Shown: one piece after another, positions 53,261-61,451 of the stretch | Layout of the letters: each line of letters begins with the position of its first letter | Position numbering within the stretch: the first letter of the stretch is position 1 | Assembly (NCBI GenBank): GCA_041751935.1 | Contig: JBGSIA010000027.1 | Coordinates: 10,323-74,322 of the forward strand | Direction: 5' to 3' | DNA: 64,000 nucleotides | Source: JBBSJZ01 sp041751935 | Lineage (GTDB): Bacteria; Planctomycetota; Planctomycetia; Pirellulales; Pirellulaceae | Position numbers and translations under genes: made by a program | Notes under the pieces: model-generated | Told to the model about the DNA's origin: nothing | Seen by the model: only the letters and a program-made list of their open reading frames with translations | Database searches by the model: none

Positions 53261-53392
53261 AGTGAAGGTTTGGTCTTTGTTTTACCGTGCAAGAAAACAA
53301 GATAACGCGTCCCGACGACCGTTTCATCGCTGTAAAATAGAAAAGAATCGTTTTGTTGTTTTCAGTCTCCGCCCTTAGGATCGGCCCGTAGT

Positions 53393-55030
53393 ATGAGAAC
53401 TCTCTGCTATCTCGCGATACTCTACTTTTGCTTGTTGCCTAGCATCCTCTGGAGCCAAACTCCGAGGCGACCCAACATTGTCATGGCGTTTGCCGATGAT
53501 TGGGGCCGCTATGCGAGTGCCTACAGCCTGACCGATCCTAATGGCGTTTGCAGCGTTATCAAGACGCCACACTTTGACGCGATCGCTGCCCAGGGGGTGT
53601 TGTTCAACAATGCTTTCGTCAGTGCTCCGTCCTGCACGCCCTGTCGCAGCTCGTTGCTTTCAGGACAACATTTTTGGCGTTGCGGCTTGGGGGCTATCTT
53701 GCAAGGAGCCATCTGGGATTCTTCCATACCGAGCTATCCGCTGTTGTTGGAACAGCAGGGATATCGCATCGGTCATACGTACAAGGTATGGAGTCCGGGA
53801 ACGCCAGCCGATGCTCCGCATGGTGGTGCCGGCCGCTCGTTCAACTCGCATGGTAGAAAATTCAACGGGTTTTCTCAGTACGTGACCCAACATGAGAACA
53901 CTGCCTTGGCGAAAGAAGATCTGTTTGATGAAGTGCGAATGAACGTACGATCGTTCCTTGACCCTGTGGGTGATGGAAAATCGGACCCTGACACTCCCTT
54001 TTGCTATTGGCTCGGACCTACCAACACGCATCGCAAATGGATCGCCGGAAGCGGCGAAGCGTTGTGGGGAATTGAACCGAATGATTTGCGTGGCAAGTTG
54101 CCCAGCTACCTGCCGGATGTTGACGTCATTCGCGAGGACTTTGCTGATTACCTAGGCGAGGCTCAAGCTTTCGATGCCGCTGTTGGTGTGCTCGTTGAGG
54201 AACTCAAACGCATTGGTCAATTCGACAATACGATTATTGTCGTTAGCGGTGATCACGGTATTCCAGGGATTCCTCGTGGTAAGTGCAATTTGTACGACTT
54301 GGGTACTCGTGTGCCCTTGGCCATTTGTTGGCCCAACGGTTTGAAGCATACCGGACGCGTTGTCGACGACATGGTTTCCTTGCCCGATTTGGCACCGACG
54401 TTTTTGGAAGCTTCCGGTATCGCTAAACCCGATACAATGACCGGTCATTCGCTCATTAACGTGCTAAGAAGTGATCGCGAAGGTATCGTTGATCCGACTC
54501 GTGACGCTGTGTTTACCGGACGAGAGCGACATGTCGCGGAAGTACGAGAAGGCTATCTTCCCTATCCTCAACGAGCTATACGAACCTCTCGCCACCTGTA
54601 TATCGTCAATTTTGAACCTGACCGCTGGCCAATGGGTTCAGGGCCTAGTTGCGGCAAACCGGATGAACCACTGCCGTCGGTTTACGAGTTAACGAACAAT
54701 ACCTTTGCCGCTTACGGTGACTTGGACGCGAGCCCTACCAAGGCTTTCATCACGACGCATCGTCATGAGCATCCTCAATCATTTCAAATCGCTTTCGGCC
54801 TACGTCCGCGAGTGGAACTGTACGACGTGATAGCTGATCCCGACTGCATGACCAATCTGAGTGGCAGCACCGACGCGGCGGGGATTGAGCAGCAGTTAGA
54901 ACGCCGTTTGATGAACGAATTGCTATCCACTGGTGATCCACGCGTGTCCGATAACATCGTGTTCGAACAACCGCCTTACACGAACGCTGATAAAAAGCTA
55001 CCTCGAGAAAAAAAATCGATTTCTAAGTAA
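53393..55030 (+). CDS. Secreted sulfatase
   Basis: 545 residues. Signal peptide RTLCYLAILYFCLLPSILWSQ. The formylglycine motif is CTPCR (Cys81 in SCTPCRSSLLSG) with an extra Cys two residues before the Arg-defining position, which is unusual but still fits CxPxR. Metal ligands are in VMAFADDWGRY and VVSGDHGIPG. The second half is less conserved. It resembles the heparan N-sulfatase-type branch in length and in SGDHG. Converges on the dciA gene with an 8-bp overlap of the ends. Confidence 0.93.
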   Translation: MRTLCYLAILYFCLLPSILWSQTPRRPNIVMAFADDWGRYASAYSLTDPNGVCSVIKTPHFDAIAAQGVLFNNAFVSAPSCTPCRSSLLSGQHFWRCGLGAILQGAIWDSSIPSYPLLLEQQGYRIGHTYKVWSPGTPADAPHGGAGRSFNSHGRKFNGFSQYVTQHENTALAKEDLFDEVRMNVRSFLDPVGDGKSDPDTPFCYWLGPTNTHRKWIAGSGEALWGIEPNDLRGKLPSYLPDVDVIREDFADYLGEAQAFDAAVGVLVEELKRIGQFDNTIIVVSGDHGIPGIPRGKCNLYDLGTRVPLAICWPNGLKHTGRVVDDMVSLPDLAPTFLEASGIAKPDTMTGHSLINVLRSDREGIVDPTRDAVFTGRERHVAEVREGYLPYPQRAIRTSRHLYIVNFEPDRWPMGSGPSCGKPDEPLPSVYELTNNTFAAYGDLDASPTKAFITTHRHEHPQSFQIAFGLRPRVELYDVIADPDCMTNLSGSTDAAGIEQQLERRLMNELLSTGDPRVSDNIVFEQPPYTNADKKLPREKKSISK

Positions 55031-55340
55031 TCGTCTGGACTTTGAATTTCAAATCGGTGATGTTGCTTTGCGGCATACTGGTTTGAATCCCGGTGAGAAT
55101 ACTACGCTTTTGAAAAACCAGCTCTTGCATCGTTACACTATCAGCGGCGTAGATCTGCAGCACGCCGCGATTGACATAACCCACGCGAACGCTCGTACGT
55201 AGTGTTTCACCGACGGTCTCAGCCAGTGATAACTGCAGTTCGTCGGTTACGGTCGCTTGTGCGTACCCACGACGCGACATCAGTTGGCTGACGAGTGATC
55301 CTATCTTGCGAATGCGTCTCGGTTGGTGGTTGATACTCAT
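55023..55340 (-). CDS. DciA family (DUF721) protein
   Basis: 105 residues from ATG 55340; the frame is open to 55400. The DUF721 mark is RKIGSLVSQLMSRRGYA and later RVGYVNRGVLQIYAADSVTMQELVFQKRSIL. DciA proteins help load the DnaB helicase in bacteria without DnaC, and are commonly found next to dnaA/dnaN or recF/gyrB. It lies 13 bp after dnaN on the same strand and is probably part of the dnaN operon. Confidence 0.88.
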   Translation of the reverse strand: MSINHQPRRIRKIGSLVSQLMSRRGYAQATVTDELQLSLAETVGETLRTSVRVGYVNRGVLQIYAADSVTMQELVFQKRSILTGIQTSMPQSNITDLKFKVQTIT

Positions 55341-55353
55341 CGGCCTTGAAGCC

Positions 55354-56472
55354 TCACCGGTCACGAGCCATGGGCATGATGACGTAGCCATAGCCGTCAT
55401 CGGTAGTCAGAAGGGCTGGCGCACTTCCTGATTCTATCTCCAAGACAAAGCTCGATTCTGCTTCGAGTACTTTGCAAAAATCAGCGACATAGCGATGGTC
55501 CATCGTCAGCGTTATCGACTCACCATCGTAAGCTATCGGCAACACGATTTGAGATTCACCGATTTCAGCGGTACTCGCCTCGAGTTTCAGCGTTCCGTCA
55601 GCGAAGGTAAAGTCGATACCGCGGCTCTCGTGGTCCGTAACGATGGCCGCTTGCCGCAGTGCGGCAAACAGCGGTCCTACCGTCATGTCGATTTGTACCG
55701 CCTTCTCTCGTTTAGGAAACACCTGTCGCCAATTGGGGTAACGACCTTCGACAAGCCGCGAAAAAATAACCGCTCGCGGTGTCCTTAGTAGCAGGTCGTT
55801 CTGACGAGCCGCTACGTCAACTGTTTCGTCCTTATCACTCAGTGCCCGCTCCATCAACTGGATCGCCTTGGTCGGCACGATCGTACTGGTCCCGGTGGTT
55901 TGGTGTCCACCAACACTTTCACCTCGGCCTTCCATTTTAGCCAAGCGACGACCATCGGTGCCCACGCAGATCACACTGTCGCCTTCCATCTCCAACAGGA
56001 CACCACCGAGTGCGTAGCGACTGCTCTCGGCATCCGTTGCAAATACCGTTCGTTTGACCAGTTCGCGGAACAAACGAGTGGGAACGACGTGATACTTGTC
56101 TTCGTCGAATCCGATAACACTGGGGAATTCATCGGGATTATTGCCCGGCAATCGGTACTTACTGCGGCTGCCGCTGACACGGATACCCGATTCGTCGGTC
56201 TCCAGAGAAAGCGTTTCATCGTTGCTCTCTCGCAGAATTGCCATCGTTCGCTGGACGGGCAACAGCGCCATCCCCTCCTGCTCTATCGTTACGCCTTCGG
56301 ACAGGTCCAGGCGGATACCAACTTCCATGTCGGTAGCGGTGAGTACGATCTTGTCACCGCTGGCTGTCAGCTTAACGTTCTGCAGGATTTCCTTGGGTGA
56401 TCGAGTAGGAGCCACGCTCGCTGCGAGAGAAAACGCAGCGGTCAGAGGTTCGCGTTGGCAGGTAATCTTCAT
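55354..56472 (-). CDS. dnaN: DNA polymerase III beta clamp
   Basis: 372 residues from ATG 56472; an open frame to 56547 adds unlike residues. Sliding clamp of three domains: the start MKITCQREPLTAAFSLAASV, GIRVSGSRSKYRLPGNNPDEFP, RRLAKMEGRG and the closing PALLTTDDGYGYVIMPM are typical. Length is normal. The gene lies between dnaA and dciA, a standard replication-gene order. Confidence 0.96.
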   Translation of the reverse strand: MKITCQREPLTAAFSLAASVAPTRSPKEILQNVKLTASGDKIVLTATDMEVGIRLDLSEGVTIEQEGMALLPVQRTMAILRESNDETLSLETDESGIRVSGSRSKYRLPGNNPDEFPSVIGFDEDKYHVVPTRLFRELVKRTVFATDAESSRYALGGVLLEMEGDSVICVGTDGRRLAKMEGRGESVGGHQTTGTSTIVPTKAIQLMERALSDKDETVDVAARQNDLLLRTPRAVIFSRLVEGRYPNWRQVFPKREKAVQIDMTVGPLFAALRQAAIVTDHESRGIDFTFADGTLKLEASTAEIGESQIVLPIAYDGESITLTMDHRYVADFCKVLEAESSFVLEIESGSAPALLTTDDGYGYVIMPMARDR

Positions 56473-56709
56473 GGAACCGCTATGCAACAACCGGGGGAGA
56501 AAACGACGCAAGACAGGACTTGCAATGTTGTACCGACTCGAAGTCAAAAAAGCAGTGGGTTGACGAGTGAGTGAACGGGTTCAGTGAACTTAATAAGTAA
56601 TGGTTTATATCTATCGTCGTCGTCGTAATAGGAACGGGAAAGTGGTCAATACTCTCGATGGAGGGGCTGTAAACAATTGACAAGCAACCAGTTAGGACAA
56701 AAATGTCAA

Positions 56710-56718
56710 AGTGGATAA
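56710..56718 (-). promoter_or_regulatory. DnaA box (one mismatch)
   Basis: The minus strand reads TTATCCACT, one base from the consensus TTATCCACA. Confidence 0.5.
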
Positions 56719-56846
56719 CAAGTGAATAGCAGGTGAGTGATCTGTGGTGTAATGAGAGAAAAACAGACAGATAAACACACGGTAGGTAAAAGATTAGCCA
56801 CTGGTAGCCCAAAACTAGCACAGAAAGAAGCCAGAAGAGTGACAAG

Positions 56847-56855
56847 TTACCCACA
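56847..56855 (+). promoter_or_regulatory. DnaA box (one mismatch)
   Basis: TTACCCACA, one base from TTATCCACA, about 40 bp from the dnaA stop. Confidence 0.45.
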
Positions 56856-56895
56856 AAAAATAGCGGAAATAACAAGTAGCGAAGTTTAACGATAA

Positions 56896-58002
56896 TTACG
56901 ACTTAGCGAATTTTTCGCTGACCTCATCCGCTGCGCGACGTAGATCAGCATCGGTAAGTAGGAGCGATTCAGTTTTGCGAATAGCGTGCAGCACGGTGGT
57001 GTGATCGCGACCACCGAACTCGGCTCCGATTTGGTTCAAGCTTAGAGAAGTAATCCGTCGAGAGAGAGTCATCGCCAGCGAACGAGCACGAACAACGTTC
57101 TGGCGACGAGAGTCACTTCTCAGATCAGTTGGACGAAGCCGAAAGTACCGTGCTACACAGCGAGTGATATCGGTAATTGATACGTCGACCGACAGATTGC
57201 ACAGCGTGTTGAGAACATATTGGGCAGCAGCGACAGTCGGCGGCGATTGGTGCAAGTGACACCACAACGCCATTTGTTTGATAGCAGCATGCAATTGTCG
57301 CACAGGCAAATCATCGCCCAACCCGGTAGACAACACATCCAAGGTGCTAGCGTCGACTTCAAGCGATTCAAACACAGCCAACTCAGCAAGAATCACACGA
57401 CGTGTGGTCGCACTCGGTAGTCGGATGGGGATCGTCAGTCCGGGTAAAGAACGACTTACCAAGCTAGGACGCATACCGCGAACATCCGAAGGCATGCGGC
57501 GACAGGTCAGAATCGTCGGCAAACCAGCATCGACGCGAGCGGTCAGGCGCAGAGCTAGCTCCTCCTGAGCCGCTGGTTTATCGAACATCAAATGCAAATC
57601 GTCGACGACGAGCACGTCACTACCGTCGATCAGGAAGCGAAAGGAATCCATATCGCCAGAGTCAACGCATTGAGCGTACTGGCGACAAAATTCAGAGGCC
57701 ACCAAGTAACCTTGCCATGGGTTTATCGCCGAAACGGTATGACGGTCGGCAGCGAGTTTGGCAGCAAGATGCAACGCAAGAGCAGTCTTTCCGCTGCCCG
57801 TCGCACCGGTCAGCAGAATGGGATTGGTACCAGCAAGAAAACTGGAATCCGAACGACAAACGAACGCCGCGAGCCGGTTCTCGTTACCAGCGATAAAGTA
57901 GGGAAGGATCGAACCGGCGACCGCAGCATCGCGTCTGCGAGTGCGCATCGGAGGTCGATCAAGCGAGAACGATTCTACGACCGTATCGGCAAGCGAAGCC
58001 AA
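56896..58002 (-). CDS. dnaA: Short DnaA replication initiator
   Basis: 368 residues from TTG 58002 (next Met at 57948); upstream stops close the frame. It has the AAA+ domain with Walker A GATGSGKT at 66-73, Walker B VLVVDDLHLM at ~131-140, sensor/arginine region SLVSRSLPGL, and DnaA domain IV with the signature GGRDHTTVLHAIRK near 331-345. Domains I (helicase/DiaA contact) and II of the usual ~450-residue protein are missing: only ~55 residues precede the P-loop region. The Walker A is GATGSGKT rather than the common GGxGLGKT. It is nonetheless DnaA by its end and by its place between DnaA boxes and dnaN. Confidence 0.92.
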   Translation of the reverse strand: MASLADTVVESFSLDRPPMRTRRRDAAVAGSILPYFIAGNENRLAAFVCRSDSSFLAGTNPILLTGATGSGKTALALHLAAKLAADRHTVSAINPWQGYLVASEFCRQYAQCVDSGDMDSFRFLIDGSDVLVVDDLHLMFDKPAAQEELALRLTARVDAGLPTILTCRRMPSDVRGMRPSLVSRSLPGLTIPIRLPSATTRRVILAELAVFESLEVDASTLDVLSTGLGDDLPVRQLHAAIKQMALWCHLHQSPPTVAAAQYVLNTLCNLSVDVSITDITRCVARYFRLRPTDLRSDSRRQNVVRARSLAMTLSRRITSLSLNQIGAEFGGRDHTTVLHAIRKTESLLLTDADLRRAADEVSEKFAKS

Positions 58003-58098
58003 ACTGTCACATCATTATTCGAGTAGACGGATGTGCCGGTCACCAACGGCGGTGACAACTTAGGTAGCCAGTCCGGGCAACGTAGAATATCAGGTTGA

Positions 58099-58107
58099 TG
58101 TGGATAA
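58099..58107 (-). promoter_or_regulatory. Perfect DnaA box
   Basis: TGTGGATAA on the plus strand is the perfect TTATCCACA consensus on the minus strand, ~97 bp before the dnaA start. Confidence 0.7.
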
Positions 58108-58126
58108 GTCGACAGCAGAACGGTAG

Positions 58127-58135
58127 TTATCCACA
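58127..58135 (+). promoter_or_regulatory. Perfect DnaA box
   Basis: TTATCCACA in the direction opposite to the box at 58099-58107, 19 bp apart. Both lie in the 138-bp gap before dnaA, so they can serve origin or autoregulation of dnaA. Confidence 0.7.
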
Positions 58136-58140
58136 TATTC

Positions 58141-59283
58141 TCAGCGTCGTAAACGCTTGTAGCAACGAGAGATAATGTCTATCGACGCATCAATATCCTG
58201 GTCTTCCGTAAACCGCGAGACACCGAAGCGAATCATGGAAGCGACTTCCGCCTCTGACGCGTGCATTGCCCGAAGCACGTGACTGGGGGGACTACTGCCG
58301 CTGGTACATGCTGAACCACTGCTACAGGCCACCCCGGCCATATCCAAGGCCATTAACAGGGACTGACGATCGGCACCAATGAAAGAAATACAACTCGTAT
58401 TGGGTAAGCGCGGGGCAGTATGACCGTGGATGACCAGTTCGGGGAAAAGGCTTAAAAGCGAGTTTTCGAAGCGATCCCGTAGTGCCAGAAGACGCAAACT
58501 AGCTTCCGGCAGCAAAGCTATACCTCGTTCCAAAGCAACACACATGGCGACGATCAGCGCCAAGGGTTCAGTACCGGGTCGTGATCCAAGTTGTTGTCGG
58601 CCACCCTCTAGCTGGGGAACGATCGTTTCACCGGCGGACAGCCACAAGCCGCCGACGCCTACTGGACCGTGAAACTTGTGTGGTGAGATGCTGACCGCGG
58701 TGGCGCCGAGCGAATCCAGTATAAAAGGCTGTTTCGTGATCGACTGTGTCGCATCAATGTGCAGCGCAACATTGGCGGTGCGACACAGGCGGCTGATGCA
58801 TTCGATTGGCTGGACCACGCCGGTTTCGTTATTGGCCGACATGATCGAAACGGTGGTCGATTCGTCGGCGGATTCGAGCCACTTGGCAAGTACATCGGTA
58901 AGCACCACACCATCCGAGTCGACGCCAAGATAGCGTACCGGTCGGCCACGTTGCCGGTCGGCTTGGGCAACTGCCAGCACGCTGGGATGCTCGATTTGGC
59001 TGACAATGAGCGGGCCGTTGCCGCCGCGAAGACCGCGAAGGGCGAGGTTGTTAGCTTCCGTACCCCCGCTGGTTAAAATCAGGCGCGGACAACCGGGGTC
59101 ATTTAACCGCGTGCCCAGACATTTACCAATTCGTTCGACGGAATCGTCCAGGCGACAACGAGATTGTTGGCCGAGTCTGTGTTGGCTGGAGGGATTTAGC
59201 GGTCCGCTTCCCAGCACTTGCAGCATCGCGTCGGCGACCACGGGGTCCAAAGCGGTGGTGGCATTGTTATCCAGGTAAATCAC
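58141..59283 (-). CDS. Cysteine desulfurase (NifS/IscS family)
   Basis: 380 residues from GTG 59283. PLP enzyme that takes sulfur from cysteine for Fe-S clusters and other uses. Start YLDNNATTALDP, PLP-binding histidine and lysine region SISPHKFHGPVGVGGLW, and the active-site Cys loop GVACSSGSACTSGSSPPSHVL. The loop length is the NifS/IscS (group I) type. Its GTG start overlaps the TAG of the upstream gene by one base (TAGTG). Confidence 0.94.
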   Translation of the reverse strand: MIYLDNNATTALDPVVADAMLQVLGSGPLNPSSQHRLGQQSRCRLDDSVERIGKCLGTRLNDPGCPRLILTSGGTEANNLALRGLRGGNGPLIVSQIEHPSVLAVAQADRQRGRPVRYLGVDSDGVVLTDVLAKWLESADESTTVSIMSANNETGVVQPIECISRLCRTANVALHIDATQSITKQPFILDSLGATAVSISPHKFHGPVGVGGLWLSAGETIVPQLEGGRQQLGSRPGTEPLALIVAMCVALERGIALLPEASLRLLALRDRFENSLLSLFPELVIHGHTAPRLPNTSCISFIGADRQSLLMALDMAGVACSSGSACTSGSSPPSHVLRAMHASEAEVASMIRFGVSRFTEDQDIDASIDIISRCYKRLRR

Positions 59284-60038
59284 TACAGCGACCGCAACAG
59301 ATTGTCGTCTGGATAGTCCAAGAGTGCTTCCTCAAGTAATTCGTCGGCGAGCTCGGTTTGCTGGGCGGCGCGAGCTTCACGAACCAAAGCAGCATACTGG
59401 TCAATCAGGTAGCTATCGATAACCGCGGCGAATGTCGTAGAATCAGCATGCAACATGGCCAGCTCTAGCATTCGCGGGATAAGCACGTACAACTCACGTT
59501 GCGCCGTACGCTGTACAATCGGCCACAATATAGCGGCTTGCGGGGGATGGCTATCGCTCCACAACTTCCAGAAACTATCGCTTGTAAGAATCTGTAATTG
59601 ATCGGTAAGCAATTGGGCGTCAGCAGTGGTAGGATCGGCGATTCCTCGCTGAATAGACACCAGATGCCAATCGGTTGGTTGCCCTGAAGGAATCGAAATT
59701 AGCCCCTGTTGACGAATGTAAGTGCCAGCTCTGGATGTGCGAGACGCTCGTTGAACCGGCGTCAGTTGTAGATGAAGTAAAGGAATTTCGTAGAATTCAA
59801 ACGAACGTTGCTGAAAGTGGCTAGGGGAGAACTCTTCACCAAAAACGTGCCCCTGGACACGGATCACGAAATACAAAATCGCGCTAACCCCCAGTACGGA
59901 AATAACGATGACCCACCACCTCAGGCCGCGCAGCCATCCGGTAAATCCGGAACCCTGTGTGCGGCCAGTACCCGGCGGCTGATATTCGTCGCTTGGCAGG
60001 CGGGGCGTCGCATGATCGGCAGGAATCGAGGTGGACAC
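59283..60038 (-). CDS. Hypothetical single-pass membrane protein
   Basis: 251 residues if it starts at GTG 60038; the frame is open to 60230, which would overlap the divergent scpB start. One helix at ~43-65 (WWVIVISVLGVSAILYFVI) after a Pro-rich cytoplasmic part, then a soluble ~185-residue domain: PLLHLQLTPVQRASRTSRAG and a TPR-like helical end (AALVREARAAQQTELADELLEEALLDYP). I do not recognise the family. Coupled to the cysteine desulfurase gene by TAGTG. Confidence 0.65.
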   Translation of the reverse strand: MSTSIPADHATPRLPSDEYQPPGTGRTQGSGFTGWLRGLRWWVIVISVLGVSAILYFVIRVQGHVFGEEFSPSHFQQRSFEFYEIPLLHLQLTPVQRASRTSRAGTYIRQQGLISIPSGQPTDWHLVSIQRGIADPTTADAQLLTDQLQILTSDSFWKLWSDSHPPQAAILWPIVQRTAQRELYVLIPRMLELAMLHADSTTFAAVIDSYLIDQYAALVREARAAQQTELADELLEEALLDYPDDNLLRSL

Positions 60039-60170
60039 GTCAGGGGCAATAGCTGGATGAAGATGAAGGTGAGATCGAACGAAAAAAGTGTCGAACCACC
60101 TTTTGGGTTTGTTCCTAAGACATGTCAGTTTACTGCTGGGACGAACCAGTCGAACATACGGCACAACTCG

Positions 60171-61445
60171 ATGGCAATCAAATGGTTTGCAAGGGCACAA
60201 CGACTGGATCAACAAATGCTCTCGGCCCAAATAGCGATGACGGGTAGGGGTGCGAATGTCCCTGCCAGTATGCTAGAAACAGGCTGGAAAATCGCTGGGC
60301 ACGGACGGCTGACGCGACCCTATGCAGTTACCAAGCTGGGGTGGCAAAACGTCACTCTGCCAGAAAAATTAGCGACAACGGCCATTTCTGATGATGAAGA
60401 GGAGACGTCGGACCGACGAATGCGGCTAGAAGCAGTTTTATTGTTGGCGAAAACACCCCTATCGACACGAAAACTTGCACAGTTGGCTCACTTGGCGGAC
60501 GGTACCGAGGCTCGTACACTTGTCCGCCACCTGAACCGTTGTTACGACGAGCAAGGCCGAGCCCTGCGAGTCGAACAGGTTGCCGGTGGATACCGATTGT
60601 TGACTCGACCTGCGTTTTCAACCTGGTTGGCTCGGCTCGGATATTTGCCTCCAGCCGTTCGGTTGTCGTCGCCGATGATGGAAACGCTCGCGGTAATCGC
60701 CTATCGCCAGCCCGTCTCGCGTGCCGATATCGAATCGGTTCGAGGCGTTGCCTGTGGAGAACTGCTGCGGCAGTTGATGGAAAAAGACCTAGCTCGAATT
60801 GCCGGCCGTAGCGAAGAGTTGGGAAGACCCTACCTTTACGGTACTACCAAACGTTTTTTACAACTGTTCGGACTTGCCAATCTCGAAACGCTGCCGCCGA
60901 TGCGGTGGCAATCGTTTCAGAACCTTGACCCCGATACCCCACTTAATCCAGCTCGCGACACAAACGAGCCAGCCGATTCCACCCCCAACGATTTAACGAC
61001 ATCAATGAAGGAGTCTGTCGTGAGCACTTCGCTAGCGTCGGTACTTTGCGAAACCGAACCCTTGTTCGCAAACCATTTTGATCCCTCCGCCGTCGGCATT
61101 GCCGAGCCGCTGCATGCATCGCCTCGCGCGATCGATGATGACGACGATGATTTCGATGACGACGACGACGATGATGATGATGATGACGAGGAGGAGGATG
61201 ACCTCGAAGAAGAAGATTTCGATGACGACTGGGATGACGAAGACGACGTCGAAGAAGAAGACGACGTAGAGGACGCCGATGAAGCTGACGACGACTGGGA
61301 AGAAGTCGATGATGCTGACGTTGATGAGGAGGAAGACGAGGATGAAGACGACGAGGAAGAGCCAGACGACGAAGAAGACGAGGACGATGACTGGGAAGAC
61401 GACGATGACGAAGATGAAGACGAAGACGAAGACGAGTGGGACTGA
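60171..61445 (+). CDS. scpB: ScpB segregation/condensation protein with very long acidic tail
   Basis: 424 residues from ATG 60171; other in-frame ATGs at 60216, 60237 and 60270. The ScpB winged-helix domains cover ~85-250: LEAVLLLAKTPLSTRKLAQL, METLAVIAYRQPVSRADIESVRGV, and LGRPYLYGTTKRFLQLFGL. ScpB is the kleisin partner of ScpA-SMC in chromosome segregation. From ~321 to the end, about 104 residues are almost only Asp/Glu (DDDDDDDDE..., EEEDDLEEEDFDDDWDDED). Such a tail is far longer than in usual ScpB. The scpA gene is not next to it. Confidence 0.9.
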   Translation: MAIKWFARAQRLDQQMLSAQIAMTGRGANVPASMLETGWKIAGHGRLTRPYAVTKLGWQNVTLPEKLATTAISDDEEETSDRRMRLEAVLLLAKTPLSTRKLAQLAHLADGTEARTLVRHLNRCYDEQGRALRVEQVAGGYRLLTRPAFSTWLARLGYLPPAVRLSSPMMETLAVIAYRQPVSRADIESVRGVACGELLRQLMEKDLARIAGRSEELGRPYLYGTTKRFLQLFGLANLETLPPMRWQSFQNLDPDTPLNPARDTNEPADSTPNDLTTSMKESVVSTSLASVLCETEPLFANHFDPSAVGIAEPLHASPRAIDDDDDDFDDDDDDDDDDDEEEDDLEEEDFDDDWDDEDDVEEEDDVEDADEADDDWEEVDDADVDEEEDEDEDDEEEPDDEEDEDDDWEDDDDEDEDEDEDEWD

Positions 61446-61451
61446 GCTCCC

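Larger units (their letters stand above)
56473..56895. other. dnaN-dnaA intergenic region, candidate part of oriC
   Basis: 423 bp with no credible gene. It is rich in A and G on the plus strand and AT-rich near 56586-56615 and 56750-56800. Two one-mismatch DnaA boxes lie in it, listed separately. Its place beside dnaA is that of the origin in many bacteria. Confidence 0.55.

Noticed and set aside
55080..55093. T-arm-like sequence GGTTTGAATCCCGG suggesting a tRNA
   Set aside because: No acceptor or anticodon arm fits around it, and it lies inside the dciA coding frame.
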